A DNA stretch of 64,000 nt from Terriglobus sp964251045 (GTDB taxonomy: Bacteria; Acidobacteriota; Terriglobia; Terriglobales; Acidobacteriaceae), in assembly GCA_964251045.1 (NCBI GenBank), contig CAXUHI010000012.1, positions 41,798 to 105,797 of the forward strand, written 5' to 3'. Under the pieces are notes generated by a model. That model worked only from the letters and a program-made list of their open reading frames with translations. It did not search any database and was not told where the DNA came from. A program made the translations under genes and the position numbers. Below, piece by piece: positions 16,120 through 23,709 of this stretch (its first letter is position 1; each line of letters begins with the position of its first letter).

Positions 16120-17329
16120 GGCGTCCTTTGTGCGCCGGAGCGATGCCCGTTCGTTCGGCGTGTTCCGCGATCACCGCATTGATTTCAAGTGCCAGCGCAA
16201 GGGCGGCGCGGCCGTTGTCTCCGCTGACCTGCGGTGGCGTACGGGTGCGGACGGCATGCAGAAAACTCTCGATCTCCAGCCGAAGGGGTTCGCCTGGAAC
16301 TGTGGGAACCTTGCGCAACGAAAGTCCACTCGAGGGATGCGGCTGTGTTTCGACGTCCGGCGTGCTCGCGAACCGCTGGTGAGGAGCGCTCTCCTTGACG
16401 GCATCTGCCGCCGGAGCGCGGCCCTGACTCGTGCGAAGCATGGCCAGGTGCGTCTCTACTTCGCTGCCGGAGTGCGCCTCGTCGCGGCCCGGGCTGAACA
16501 GGGCGTGCATCTGGGCAGGGATCAGCGAGGCAGTTGCGGTGACATCGATCATGAGCAGGTCCTGCCGCGCGAAGTCCAGCGACAGGTATTGATGCGGCTG
16601 GAAAAAGCGCAGCTTGCGCACGCGTTCCGTGCTGACACGTGATGCGGTGAAGTTGGCGACGGCACCGCTCTCAAACTCCACACGCACATTGGCAATGTCC
16701 GTCTTGGGTGAGAGCACGGGCAGGCCGACCGCGCGCACCTCGCGCACAGGCGATGCGGCGAGTGTCAGGACGATGTCAAGGTCGTGGATCATCAGGTCGA
16801 GCACGACATCCACGTCCAGCGAACGCGGCGTGAAGACGCTGAGCCGGTGCGCTTCAAAGAACATGGGCCGGTTGCGCAGCGGCATGGCAGCGGCGACCGC
16901 GGGATTGAAGCGTTCCAGGTGCCCTGGCTGAACGATACGGTTGTGCTGCCGTGCCGCGGCAAGAATGGCATCTGCCTCGTCCAGCGTGGATGCCAGCGGC
17001 TTTTCGATCAAGAGGTCGATGCCAGCCTGAAGAAGCTCTCGTGCTGCTTCCGCGTGATGGACGGTGGGCGTGCAGATGCTGGCAGCGTCCAGACCGATGC
17101 CGCTGTGGAGCAGTTCACCTCTTGTCGCGAAGGCAGGGATGCCGTACTCAGCGGTGGCTGCTGCGCGTCCGGCGGGACTGGGATCAACGCAGGCGGCCAG
17201 CTGCACCCATGCAGCGTTTTCCTGCTGTAAGGCGCTGTAGACGCGAAGGTGATTGCGGCCAAACGCTCCCACACCGACGACAGCGATCCGGAGTGGACCT
17301 CGCTCACCGTGGTCAGGTGAGGCGCTCAC
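16106..17329 (-). CDS. Gfo/Idh/MocA-family NAD(P)-dependent oxidoreductase
   Basis: 407 residues. The Rossmann motif VGVGAFGRNH is at the N-terminus, followed by the family EKP motif (LLIEKPLAS) and the second-domain segment DLMIHDLDIVLTLA. The family oxidises or reduces sugars, nucleotide sugars and related polyols. About 70 residues between the usual core (near SLIPAQMH) and the C-terminal helix (LRLEIESFLHAVR) are low complexity and rich in Ser, Ala and Pro, longer than in typical members. A role like GnnA (UDP-GlcNAc 3-dehydrogenase for lipid A) is possible, but no gnnB or lpxA lies nearby. It overlaps its upstream neighbour by 4 bp. Confidence 0.85.
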   Translation of the reverse strand: MSASPDHGERGPLRIAVVGVGAFGRNHLRVYSALQQENAAWVQLAACVDPSPAGRAAATAEYGIPAFATRGELLHSGIGLDAASICTPTVHHAEAARELLQAGIDLLIEKPLASTLDEADAILAAARQHNRIVQPGHLERFNPAVAAAMPLRNRPMFFEAHRLSVFTPRSLDVDVVLDLMIHDLDIVLTLAASPVREVRAVGLPVLSPKTDIANVRVEFESGAVANFTASRVSTERVRKLRFFQPHQYLSLDFARQDLLMIDVTATASLIPAQMHALFSPGRDEAHSGSEVETHLAMLRTSQGRAPAADAVKESAPHQRFASTPDVETQPHPSSGLSLRKVPTVPGEPLRLEIESFLHAVRTRTPPQVSGDNGRAALALALEINAVIAEHAERTGIAPAHKGRHGTG

Positions 17330-17538
17330 TTCTTTGCGGGACCCTCAACAGCGGATTTGCAGCGTCCGTACAGTTCCAGCAGCTGTGTGACCTGGTCGTC
17401 TGCCTTGGAGGCAGACGCAGCGGCAAAGCCGGGCGTGCCGCCACCGCTGCTCTTGACGACGTTGGTGGTGGACGCGATGAACTTCAGCAGGTCAAGCGCG
17501 ATATCCTCGGTGCGGCGCGCTGTGGGTAGGGTGTCCAT
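17326..17538 (-). CDS. Small hypothetical protein
   Basis: 70 residues, ATG at 17538, with a TGA overlapping the next start (17326-17329), which marks translational coupling to the oxidoreductase. The sequence (EDIALDLLKFIASTTNVV, then VTQLLELYGRCKSAVEG) is amphipathic helical with a Ser/Gly/Ala linker. I recognise no family. Coupling to a larger gene and clean helical periodicity support it as a real gene. Confidence 0.65.
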   Translation of the reverse strand: MDTLPTARRTEDIALDLLKFIASTTNVVKSSGGGTPGFAAASASKADDQVTQLLELYGRCKSAVEGPAKK

Positions 17539-17592
17539 GGAAACCTCAGGTTTATCGTAAATGAGCCGGCGGCTGCGTTCCTGTCCTGTTGG

Positions 17593-17621
17593 GGTAAGTA
17601 GATCATTACAAAATACTTACC
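17593..17621. promoter_or_regulatory. Inverted repeat GGTAAGTA-N13-TACTTACC
   Basis: A perfect 8-bp inverted repeat with a 13-nt AT-rich spacer, in the divergent region between the minus-strand small gene (start 17538) and the rlpA leader. Its size and symmetry fit a dimeric repressor operator, for example TetR or GntR type. No regulator gene lies next to it. Confidence 0.45.
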
Positions 17622-17679
17622 TTAAATCGCGAAGGCCACGGCATATCGGTGATGGCATGCGGTAGACTGTTTCAGGTTG

Positions 17680-17850
17680 AGTCAGCCGGGCTCGTGCAGA
17701 GCAGTTTCATCCGGGACGGAGCTCAACGTTGCATCACGTTCCTCCCACCCGGGAGGAGGGTTGCGGAGAGGTTAAGCCGCGACAGGCAAGCGCCACGAGA
17801 GCGCACAAATCTCAGCTAAAGGAAGACAACGGGACTGCGGAACCACCAGC
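17680..17850 (+). ncRNA. Long structured leader upstream of rlpA, possible c-di-AMP (ydaO/yuaA) riboswitch
   Basis: About 400 bases separate the divergent small gene from the rlpA start. The stretch 17680-17850 is rich in hairpin-forming segments, for example CTCCCACCCGGGAGGAG near 17743-17759. It contains GGTTAAGCC (17772-17780) and TCTCAGCTAAAGG (17810-17822), which resemble the GGUGAAUCC and CAGCUAAC elements of the ydaO class. That riboswitch class typically precedes cell-wall enzymes including RlpA-like proteins. The match is by eye only and the pairing does not line up fully with the consensus, so the identity is uncertain. Confidence 0.4.
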
Positions 17851-18059
17851 TGACAGTGGAGTCATGTGCGCGCCTTGGCGATCATGTTCCATCCACGCCG
17901 CTGGACATTGCTATGACTTCCGCTATGTCCGCTGTCGATGAGGCATATTGCTTGAGCTTGAAGGCGACAGAACACAGTTCTGAACATGTATCCACCCATT
18001 CGGGTTACCAGCGGTTTGTACCAAGCCGCCTGGCACAGACTTCGCTTCACCTCCGTGGC

Positions 18060-18551
18060 ATGCTGCGGCTTTCGCGACGGCGCGCAGGAGTCCTGGGCCT
18101 TGCACTCGCAGCTTGCGGAGCCACAACCTGCCTTACGGCAAAGCATGTGGCAACACGCATTGAGACGGCAGCGACAGCCATGCCGCTGGCTCCAGTACCA
18201 CCGCCACTGCCCCCTTCCAGTCACCCTGCGCATCCCAAACACCGCCTCTTCGGCAATCCCTTGCACGGACTTGCGTCGTGGTACGGTTCCATGTGGAACG
18301 GCCGGCCCACGGCGTCAGGCGAAACCTTCGACGAGTCGCAGATGACGGCAGCGCACAAGTCCCTGCCTCTGGGAACGCTGGTCCGGGTGACGAATCTCAC
18401 CTCCATGCGATCTGTCATTGTGCGCATCAACGACCGTGGAGCATTCGCGCCCAATCGCGTGATCGATCTTTCGTCTGCCGCCGCGCGCGAACTCGGCATG
18501 ATGAAGGCTGGCCTTACACGCGTCAGCGTCGAAATCGTCGGAAGGCTTTAG
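18060..18551 (+). CDS. rlpA: RlpA-family septal ring lytic transglycosylase, lipoprotein
   Basis: The frame is open from 17856, but ATG 18060 gives a proper lipoprotein signal: MLRLSRRRAGVLGLALAAC, with the lipobox cysteine at residue 19. After a Pro-rich linker (PLAPVPPPLPPSSHP) comes the double-psi beta-barrel: GLASWYGSMWNGRPTASGE, FDESQMTAAHKSLPLGTLV, VIVRINDRGAF and VIDLSSAAARELGM. RlpA cleaves denuded glycan strands of peptidoglycan at the septum or cell poles. There is no SPOR domain, so septal targeting by that route is unlikely. Product 163 aa. Confidence 0.88.
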   Translation: MLRLSRRRAGVLGLALAACGATTCLTAKHVATRIETAATAMPLAPVPPPLPPSSHPAHPKHRLFGNPLHGLASWYGSMWNGRPTASGETFDESQMTAAHKSLPLGTLVRVTNLTSMRSVIVRINDRGAFAPNRVIDLSSAAARELGMMKAGLTRVSVEIVGRL

Positions 18552-18555
18552 CGGA

Positions 18556-19782
18556 TTACCCCACCAGCGCCCGCGCCTGGGAGGGAATGCGACTCAGTTC
18601 CTCCAGGCTAAGAGTGGTGTGGGCCATGGCCACCTGTGGCGGCAGGGCCCGCAACCACTGGTTCAGTGAGAACTCCTCGAATTCACCCGTGGAGAACATC
18701 TCCAGGAAGATGAGATCATCCGTTCCGGTGTTCTCGATGTAGTGGCCCGCCATGGCGGGGACGAAGCCGACGTCATTGGCGTGGAAGTCCATGGTGCGTG
18801 CGTCCTCACGCGCGTTGAACACCGTCATACGGCCCTGCCCCTGAATCCAGAACTGCCATTCGCTCACGGTAGGATGCCAATGAAGCTCGCGCATGCCGCC
18901 GGGCTTCACGGTGACAATCCCTGCGCAAATTTTGGCTGACGCCGGAAAGTTGCGCACATCCACGATCTTGACGTTGCCATGATCGTTGCTGTGCGTAGGT
19001 GTCATGGTGCTGGCCTTGAAGGTGTAGGCCTTCTTCGGCGTTCCAGTCTTGCGTGCCGCCTCTGCCTGCTGTTCCGGCAGCGCCTGTGAGGGTTCACTGC
19101 CGGGAAAGATGTAGAGCGGTTCGCCCTTGGGCAGCTTGTCGACGGAACTGGCGCTCAGGCCGAAGTTCTTCTGCAGGATGTCAGGCGGTGTGTGTTTCAG
19201 CCAGTCGGAGAGCAGGAAGGTACTCTCTTCCGAGAACGACCCCTGGTTGAACACGAGCAGAAACTCGCACCCGTCCTCGCCAACGCCCTGGATCGAGTGC
19301 GGGTAGCCTGCGGGAAAGATCCACAGATCGCCTTTGCCGACTTCATCGACAAACATGGATCCATCCGGTGCCAGAAGGGTCACACGGGCGCGGCCGGAGA
19401 GCATGATGGCCCACTCGTCCGCCAGATGCCAGTGGAGTTCGCGGTAACTTCCTTTCGTCAGGCGCATGTTGACGCCTGCGATCTCTTTGGAAGAGGGCAG
19501 TTCCTTGTCGGTAACCTGGTGTGTCCAGCCGCCCTCCTGTACGCGACGGTACGTCAGGTCAAACGAGTACCAAACCGGCGGCACAGAGCCATGGTCGGTG
19601 GCAGGCGGCATGTTGCTGGCGGGATTCTGCGCGACGATGGCACCATTCTGCTGCGCCGGGTTGCTGGCGGAGCCGTCGTGTTCGGCTTTGCGGGTGTCCT
19701 GCGCCGTCTGCCCTAGTGCGTCCGCGGTCAGCGCGGCCGCCAGTGCGGTTGTTGTCCCAATGAATTCGCGTCGTGTACTCAT
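18556..19782 (-). CDS. oxdC: Bicupin oxalate decarboxylase, Tat-exported
   Basis: Converts oxalate to formate and CO2 using Mn. The N-terminus STRREFIGTTTALAAAL is a Tat signal. Cupin 1 has metal ligands His117, His119 and Glu123 (ELHWHLADEW) with His162; cupin 2 has His301, His303, Glu308 and His347. The lid that decides decarboxylase versus oxidase activity reads S-E-E-S-T (184-188); the Bacillus enzyme has S-E-N-S-T, so the key Glu is kept and one Asn is changed to Glu. A second conserved Glu is in FLEMF (361). Length 408 aa. The product, formate, could feed the Mo oxidoreductase nearby (inference). Confidence 0.88.
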   Translation of the reverse strand: MSTRREFIGTTTALAAALTADALGQTAQDTRKAEHDGSASNPAQQNGAIVAQNPASNMPPATDHGSVPPVWYSFDLTYRRVQEGGWTHQVTDKELPSSKEIAGVNMRLTKGSYRELHWHLADEWAIMLSGRARVTLLAPDGSMFVDEVGKGDLWIFPAGYPHSIQGVGEDGCEFLLVFNQGSFSEESTFLLSDWLKHTPPDILQKNFGLSASSVDKLPKGEPLYIFPGSEPSQALPEQQAEAARKTGTPKKAYTFKASTMTPTHSNDHGNVKIVDVRNFPASAKICAGIVTVKPGGMRELHWHPTVSEWQFWIQGQGRMTVFNAREDARTMDFHANDVGFVPAMAGHYIENTGTDDLIFLEMFSTGEFEEFSLNQWLRALPPQVAMAHTTLSLEELSRIPSQARALVG

Positions 19783-19847
19783 GTATCTTTACTGTCCTGT
19801 TGCTTGCGCCGCCGGTGCGCGCCTTGTGGGACGCTTATGCTGGTGAG

Positions 19848-20339
19848 ATGCAGGAACAGCGGCGCATTCTGGGCCTTGACGTGGGAGAGCGGCGGATTGG
19901 CGTGGCGATCTCCGATGCAATGGGCATCGCGCGCCCGCTGATGACTGCGGGGCGCACGTATCCCCGAAAGGACGCCAAAGACATGGCGCGCCTTGCGCGG
20001 AAACATGGTGCGGTTGCCGTTGTGGTGGGCAATCCATTGCACATGTCGGGAGAGGTAAGTGCCCAGGCACGGCGTGTGCAGGAGTTTGCGGAGACGGTGG
20101 GCCAGCACTGCGGTGTGCCGGTGCACCTGTGGGATGAAAGGCTCTCCTCGCATGCGGCAGAGGAGTTGCTGGATGCGCAAGGGTTTCCACGAGGGCCGGA
20201 GCGGAAGCGTGTACTGGACCAGGCAGCCGCAGTCGTCATCTTGCAGGGGTGGCTGGATGCGCAAGGCCAGCAACATATGCCCGGAGCAGAGACACAGCAA
20301 CCTGACGTGGGTATGCAGCAGAGCCGAACCATAGGATAA
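19848..20339 (+). CDS. ruvX: Putative pre-16S rRNA nuclease RuvX/YqgF
   Basis: 163 residues from ATG 19848; an in-frame GTG at 19773 would add a segment unlike the family. The RNase H fold motifs are ILGLDVGERRIGVAISD (Asp11), VVGNPLHMSG, LWDERLSSHAAEELL and LDQAAAVVILQGWLD (Asp in DQAAA). YqgF-type proteins mature the 16S rRNA 5' end in E. coli. The extra tail of about 20 residues (GAETQQPDVG...) is Gln-rich. It is divergent from oxdC with 65 bp between starts and is followed by greA. Confidence 0.92.
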   Translation: MQEQRRILGLDVGERRIGVAISDAMGIARPLMTAGRTYPRKDAKDMARLARKHGAVAVVVGNPLHMSGEVSAQARRVQEFAETVGQHCGVPVHLWDERLSSHAAEELLDAQGFPRGPERKRVLDQAAAVVILQGWLDAQGQQHMPGAETQQPDVGMQQSRTIG

Positions 20340-20465
20340 TGAAGGTCGGTCATTTCCGACGTTCGAGACGGGACCGCCGCGCTGCTGTTTTCAGCTGAAA
20401 CATTCTCCCGGGAGGTGTCCGGCTCGTCCACTTCACCCCCAAAATCTGACCGACCAGGACACTCG

Positions 20466-20933
20466 ATGCTGGATATCACGAAGAAGTTAGAAGAAGAGAT
20501 CAAGACGCTGGAATATGAGCTGACGACGGAGCTGCCAGCGGAGATCAAGAAGGCGGTCGCACTGGGCGACCTGAGCGAAAACGCCGAATACCACATGGCC
20601 AAGCAGCGCCAGGAGTTTGTGAACGCGCGCCTGGGACAGCTGAAGAAGCGCATGGCCGAGCTGTCACTTGTGAATCTGGCGAACATCCCGGCGGACAAGG
20701 TTGGCTTTGGATCGACCGTCGTGGTTTTTGATACCACCAAGGAAGAAGAAATCACCTACAAGCTGGTGACGAGCGAAGAAAGTGACGTCACCAAAGGTTT
20801 GATCAGTACGACGTCACCGATCGGCAAGGCGCTCGTTGGCAAGCGGGTGGGAGACGAAGCGACCGTGGTGACTCCGAACGGCAAGCGCGCGCTGGAAATC
20901 CTTAAGCTCACAACGATTCATGCTGCGGCTTAG
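20466..20933 (+). CDS. greA: Transcription elongation factor GreA
   Basis: 155 residues from ATG 20466, with AGGA 6 nt upstream. The N-terminal coiled coil (KLEEEIKTLEYELTTELPAE) ends in the acidic loop LGDLSENAEYH, which reaches into the RNA polymerase secondary channel to stimulate cleavage of backtracked RNA. The C-terminal domain has GFGSTVVVFDTTKEEEITY and ISTTSPIGKALVGKRVGDEA. The 126-bp gap from ruvX holds a perfect 12-bp palindrome TTTCAGCTGAAA (20389-20400). Confidence 0.95.
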   Translation: MLDITKKLEEEIKTLEYELTTELPAEIKKAVALGDLSENAEYHMAKQRQEFVNARLGQLKKRMAELSLVNLANIPADKVGFGSTVVVFDTTKEEEITYKLVTSEESDVTKGLISTTSPIGKALVGKRVGDEATVVTPNGKRALEILKLTTIHAAA

Positions 20934-21021
20934 AGGTCCGGTGTAAGGCTAACAACCCTTCTGGCGTCCTTGAGGAGCTCTCAAAGCAAAGCGCGATAGA
21001 TGCAACGGTTCGTTACCCGCG

Positions 21022-21054
21022 CAAAAGGGCAGTCCTGGTGGGTCTGCCCTTCGT
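21022..21054 (-). terminator. Terminator of dps
   Basis: AAGGGCAG (21025-21032) pairs with CTGCCCTT (21044-21051). Read on the minus strand the stem runs into TTTT, about 30 bp after the dps stop. Read on the plus strand it could also help end greA transcription, but the T-run there is short. Confidence 0.6.
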
Positions 21055-21080
21055 ACGGTGTGCTACGCGCGAGATTCGTC

Positions 21081-21626
21081 TTACTGGACGTCTCCCGCTT
21101 CCATGTGGCTTTCCAGAAAGTAGAGTTCCTCTTCAGCATCGACAATCAGCTGATTGTAAAAGTCGCTCGACGGTCCGTCACCGATCTCGTCGACTTTGTC
21201 TGAGGCTTCGCGGAGCAGGGCGCAGTACTTGCCAAGGGAATCCGCAAGGGCCTTCAGGTGCGTCGGTCCATCAATGGCGTCCACGTTGTAGGCAGGTATC
21301 TCCGACGTCGCGGCAGACTGGCGCACGGTGCCGTTGGCCACACCGCCAAGCTGCGTGATGCGCTCCGCAATCGGATCAATCTGTTTGAAGATCGTCTTGG
21401 CCGTGTCGTCGAAGACCAGGTGCAGCTGGTAGAAGTTCAGTCCCTTCACATTCCAATGCGCGAACTTGGCCTGGGTGTGCATATCCAGCGCGGCCGCGAG
21501 AGTCTTGTTCATCTCCACAACGACTTTCTGCTTGACGTCATCTTCCAGCGCGACGCGGTTCTTGTACATGCGCGTGGGTAGTTTCGCGCCATTCACTTCT
21601 TGGGTCTTTCCTTGTACTTGTGCCAT
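21081..21626 (-). CDS. dps: Dps/ferritin-like DNA-protection protein
   Basis: 181 residues. The ferroxidase helix QAKFAHWNVKGLNFYQLHLV followed by FDDTAKTIFKQIDPIAERI carries the expected His, Asp and Glu ligands shared across the dodecamer interface; the later helix has DFYNQLIVDAEEELYFLESH. Dps stores iron, consumes peroxide and, in some species, binds DNA in stationary phase. An N-terminal extension of about 25 residues has Lys and Arg (TRMYKNRVALEDDVKQK) and could contact DNA. Confidence 0.94.
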   Translation of the reverse strand: MAQVQGKTQEVNGAKLPTRMYKNRVALEDDVKQKVVVEMNKTLAAALDMHTQAKFAHWNVKGLNFYQLHLVFDDTAKTIFKQIDPIAERITQLGGVANGTVRQSAATSEIPAYNVDAIDGPTHLKALADSLGKYCALLREASDKVDEIGDGPSSDFYNQLIVDAEEELYFLESHMEAGDVQ

Positions 21627-21743
21627 TCTTCTGTTTGCCTTTCACACCGTATGATGCGCAAACGTGCTGACCGTGACTGCGTCCGGTACGCACAGCTTGG
21701 CATGACGTGTACAGTCACGCCGCAGCCGTGCGTACCAGAACAA

Positions 21744-22094
21744 CTACTGCGGTGATGTGCGCGGCGTTCCGCCAGTCGCTGGTGCGGGTGCGTTCGTGGG
21801 CGGCGTTGTGGGCGCGGGCGGCGGGCCCTGCGTCGTGGGTACCGGTGGCTCCGGACTGCCACTCGGGTTGATCGGATCAGATGCGCCGCCAGATGCGCCG
21901 CCGGATGCGCCGCCGGTTGCGCCGGCGCCACTGGACGGCGATGCCGCACCCGGTGTCTTGGCGTGCTTTTTGGCCTTTGCTTTGGTGACGGGCGAGGTGG
22001 CAGGCGTCTGCTGAGCATGGACAGAGAGCATTACCACCGGCATCAAAAGCGCGGCAGCAAGACTTGTCCTCCGGAGTACTGTGAAGCGGTCCAT
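21744..22094 (-). CDS. Exported low-complexity Ala/Gly/Pro/Ser-rich protein
   Basis: ATG 22094 follows AGGAGA at good spacing and gives 116 residues with a clear signal peptide (TSLAAALLMPVVMLSVHAQQ). The mature part is Lys/Ala-rich at first (KAKAKKHAK), then GGASGGASGGASDP, encoded by 12-bp direct repeats (gatgcgccgcca-type) near 21878-21920, and ends in a Pro-rich tail. No domain is recognised. It is likely a secreted, disordered protein. Confidence 0.65.
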   Translation of the reverse strand: MDRFTVLRRTSLAAALLMPVVMLSVHAQQTPATSPVTKAKAKKHAKTPGAASPSSGAGATGGASGGASGGASDPINPSGSPEPPVPTTQGPPPAPTTPPTNAPAPATGGTPRTSPQ

Positions 22095-22387
22095 CGTTGA
22101 CTCTCCTGTGAACTGTTGCGCACATGGCAATGTCACATTGCGAGTGGCATGGCAGCTTAGAGCAGAACAACGATGCCATGGATGTCTCATCCCGCTCAGG
22201 CATGAAACGTGGCCTCGCCGCCTCTTGCATGGACTTGGCGTAGCATCGGCTGTCCTGTACTGTGGCGAACGACGACAAGAACATCAACACTGCCTCCAGT
22301 GCACGGAGGAAGAAATGGGTCTTTGCTGAGTACGAAGCTGATGTTCTAGATGCAATGAGCTCAACGATCGGGCCATTCTAAGGATCG

Positions 22388-22990
22388 CTACGGTAGCTTA
22401 CCCGCGAGCCCCGCAGGCAGCGGGTTGTCCGCCCGCTCCGTGTCCCAATACACCTGCAGCACGTAGTACCGCGTTCCATCGAACAACAGCTCAAAGCTGT
22501 TCACGCCCTGCACATACGGGTCGTCCGTGCGGGTGTGGTGCAGACCGTATGACTCGTACACGTGCGTCATCCGGCCAAAACTCTCGACCTGGTACAGAAT
22601 CGGGATCTCGTAAAAGCTCTGCCCTGCGTTCGACGACGCCCGTGTAATGTAGTCCTCCATCGACAGCACCGTCACATCCGCCGGCCCGCTCTTCGGCACG
22701 CGCGTGACCACCAGCCGTCCTGCGCCCGGCACAAACAGGCTCCGAAAGCGGTCCCATTTGCGCGCCGCACCTGCCTCGCCGGAGATGCTGCTACTGAGCG
22801 CCGCGATGATCGCCTGTGGACTCTTCACATCCTCCGCTGCCGCCTTTGGCCACTCGGGGTGCGCTGCAATTGCCCCAGGCACTGCCTTTACGGTCGCGCT
22901 CGCCTGCGGCGGTGCCGTGGAAGTCTGCCCATGGGTACACGAACAAAATGCAAAGCCGGTCACCAGGAGAACGCACAGTTCCTTACGCAT
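22388..22990 (-). CDS. Exported hypothetical protein (NTF2-like fold possible)
   Basis: ATG 22990 lies behind AAGGTGG and gives 200 residues. The N-terminus MRKELCVLLVTGFAFCSC looks like a signal peptide, possibly a lipoprotein. The mature region (SPQAIIAALSSSISGEAG, WDRFRSLFVPGAGRLVVTRV, then VNSFELLFDGTRYYVLQVYW) reads like acidobacterial SnoaL-like proteins that take part in unknown secreted functions. It is a stand-alone minus-strand gene. Confidence 0.75.
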   Translation of the reverse strand: MRKELCVLLVTGFAFCSCTHGQTSTAPPQASATVKAVPGAIAAHPEWPKAAAEDVKSPQAIIAALSSSISGEAGAARKWDRFRSLFVPGAGRLVVTRVPKSGPADVTVLSMEDYITRASSNAGQSFYEIPILYQVESFGRMTHVYESYGLHHTRTDDPYVQGVNSFELLFDGTRYYVLQVYWDTERADNPLPAGLAGKLP

Positions 22991-23709
22991 GAGAACCACC
23001 TTACGCGCCCGCTTCCACTTTGGTGAAGCACATGCTGAGTGTCAGGGAGAAGTGATTCAGTCGTCATTGCGCCGGCAACGTCCCACTTTCTCCCCAGCCA
23101 TCCTCCGCTTCGTGGAAGCCGTGGATAAGCCGGGATTTACCTGTCTCCCCGTGCGTGCGTGTGGATGCAAAGGCTGATCCATCACCAGTGTTCATGCGGT
23201 TTTGCCTGATCTTTCCACTTCTTCACGCCTGCTGGGCGTGCTCCCGCAGGAGGATCGCTGTGCATTTCGCTCACATCGCCGTGGCTCCGGACAGACTCTC
23301 CACCATTCGTCCACGATGTGCCACCCTCCGGCACCCTCTTTTCTAAATCGTGCACTGCCAATAAGTGCAGCCGCATGTGCCAGTTGTGCCAGACTTCCAC
23401 ATTTCCGAACAGAACGGCTTCTACGGCTGTGAACTAACAGAAGAAGACATCTGAGAAAAAAAAGTACATCTCTCGCGTTGATTGGGCCCCTCTCGCTTCG
23501 TTGCATCAGCCTCGTTTCCCACAAACAAAGCTCTTCCTGCACACGGCGGCACGCGCTATCCTGAGCCTCACAAAGAGCCGCCGGGAACACTGCCCACCGC
23601 GTCGCATCGCAAGTGCTTTCGCAGTGAACAGGGCCGGTGATAGGCTGAGGTACGCTCCGCTGTAGTCCGCGCAGCCTGCCCTTGACTGCTCACTTTGGAG
23701 GACCTGTCC
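22991..23709. other. Long non-coding gap upstream of dnaN
   Basis: About 720 bases without a convincing gene; the small frames on both strands read as random. It holds one DnaA-box-like octamer (GTGGATAA near 23121), a hairpin TGCACT-gccaat-AAGTGCA near 23350-23370, and an A8 tract near 23456. One DnaA-like box is too little to call an origin. Nothing else recognised. Confidence 0.5.

Noticed and set aside
21878..21920. Short direct repeats that might be a CRISPR array
   Set aside because: They are 12-bp in-frame repeats coding GGAS units in a secreted protein; there are no spacers.
23110..23140. A DnaA-box-like GTGGATAA upstream of dnaN, hinting at a replication origin
   Set aside because: Only one imperfect box was found, and there is no dnaA, no cluster of boxes and no AT-rich unwinding region.
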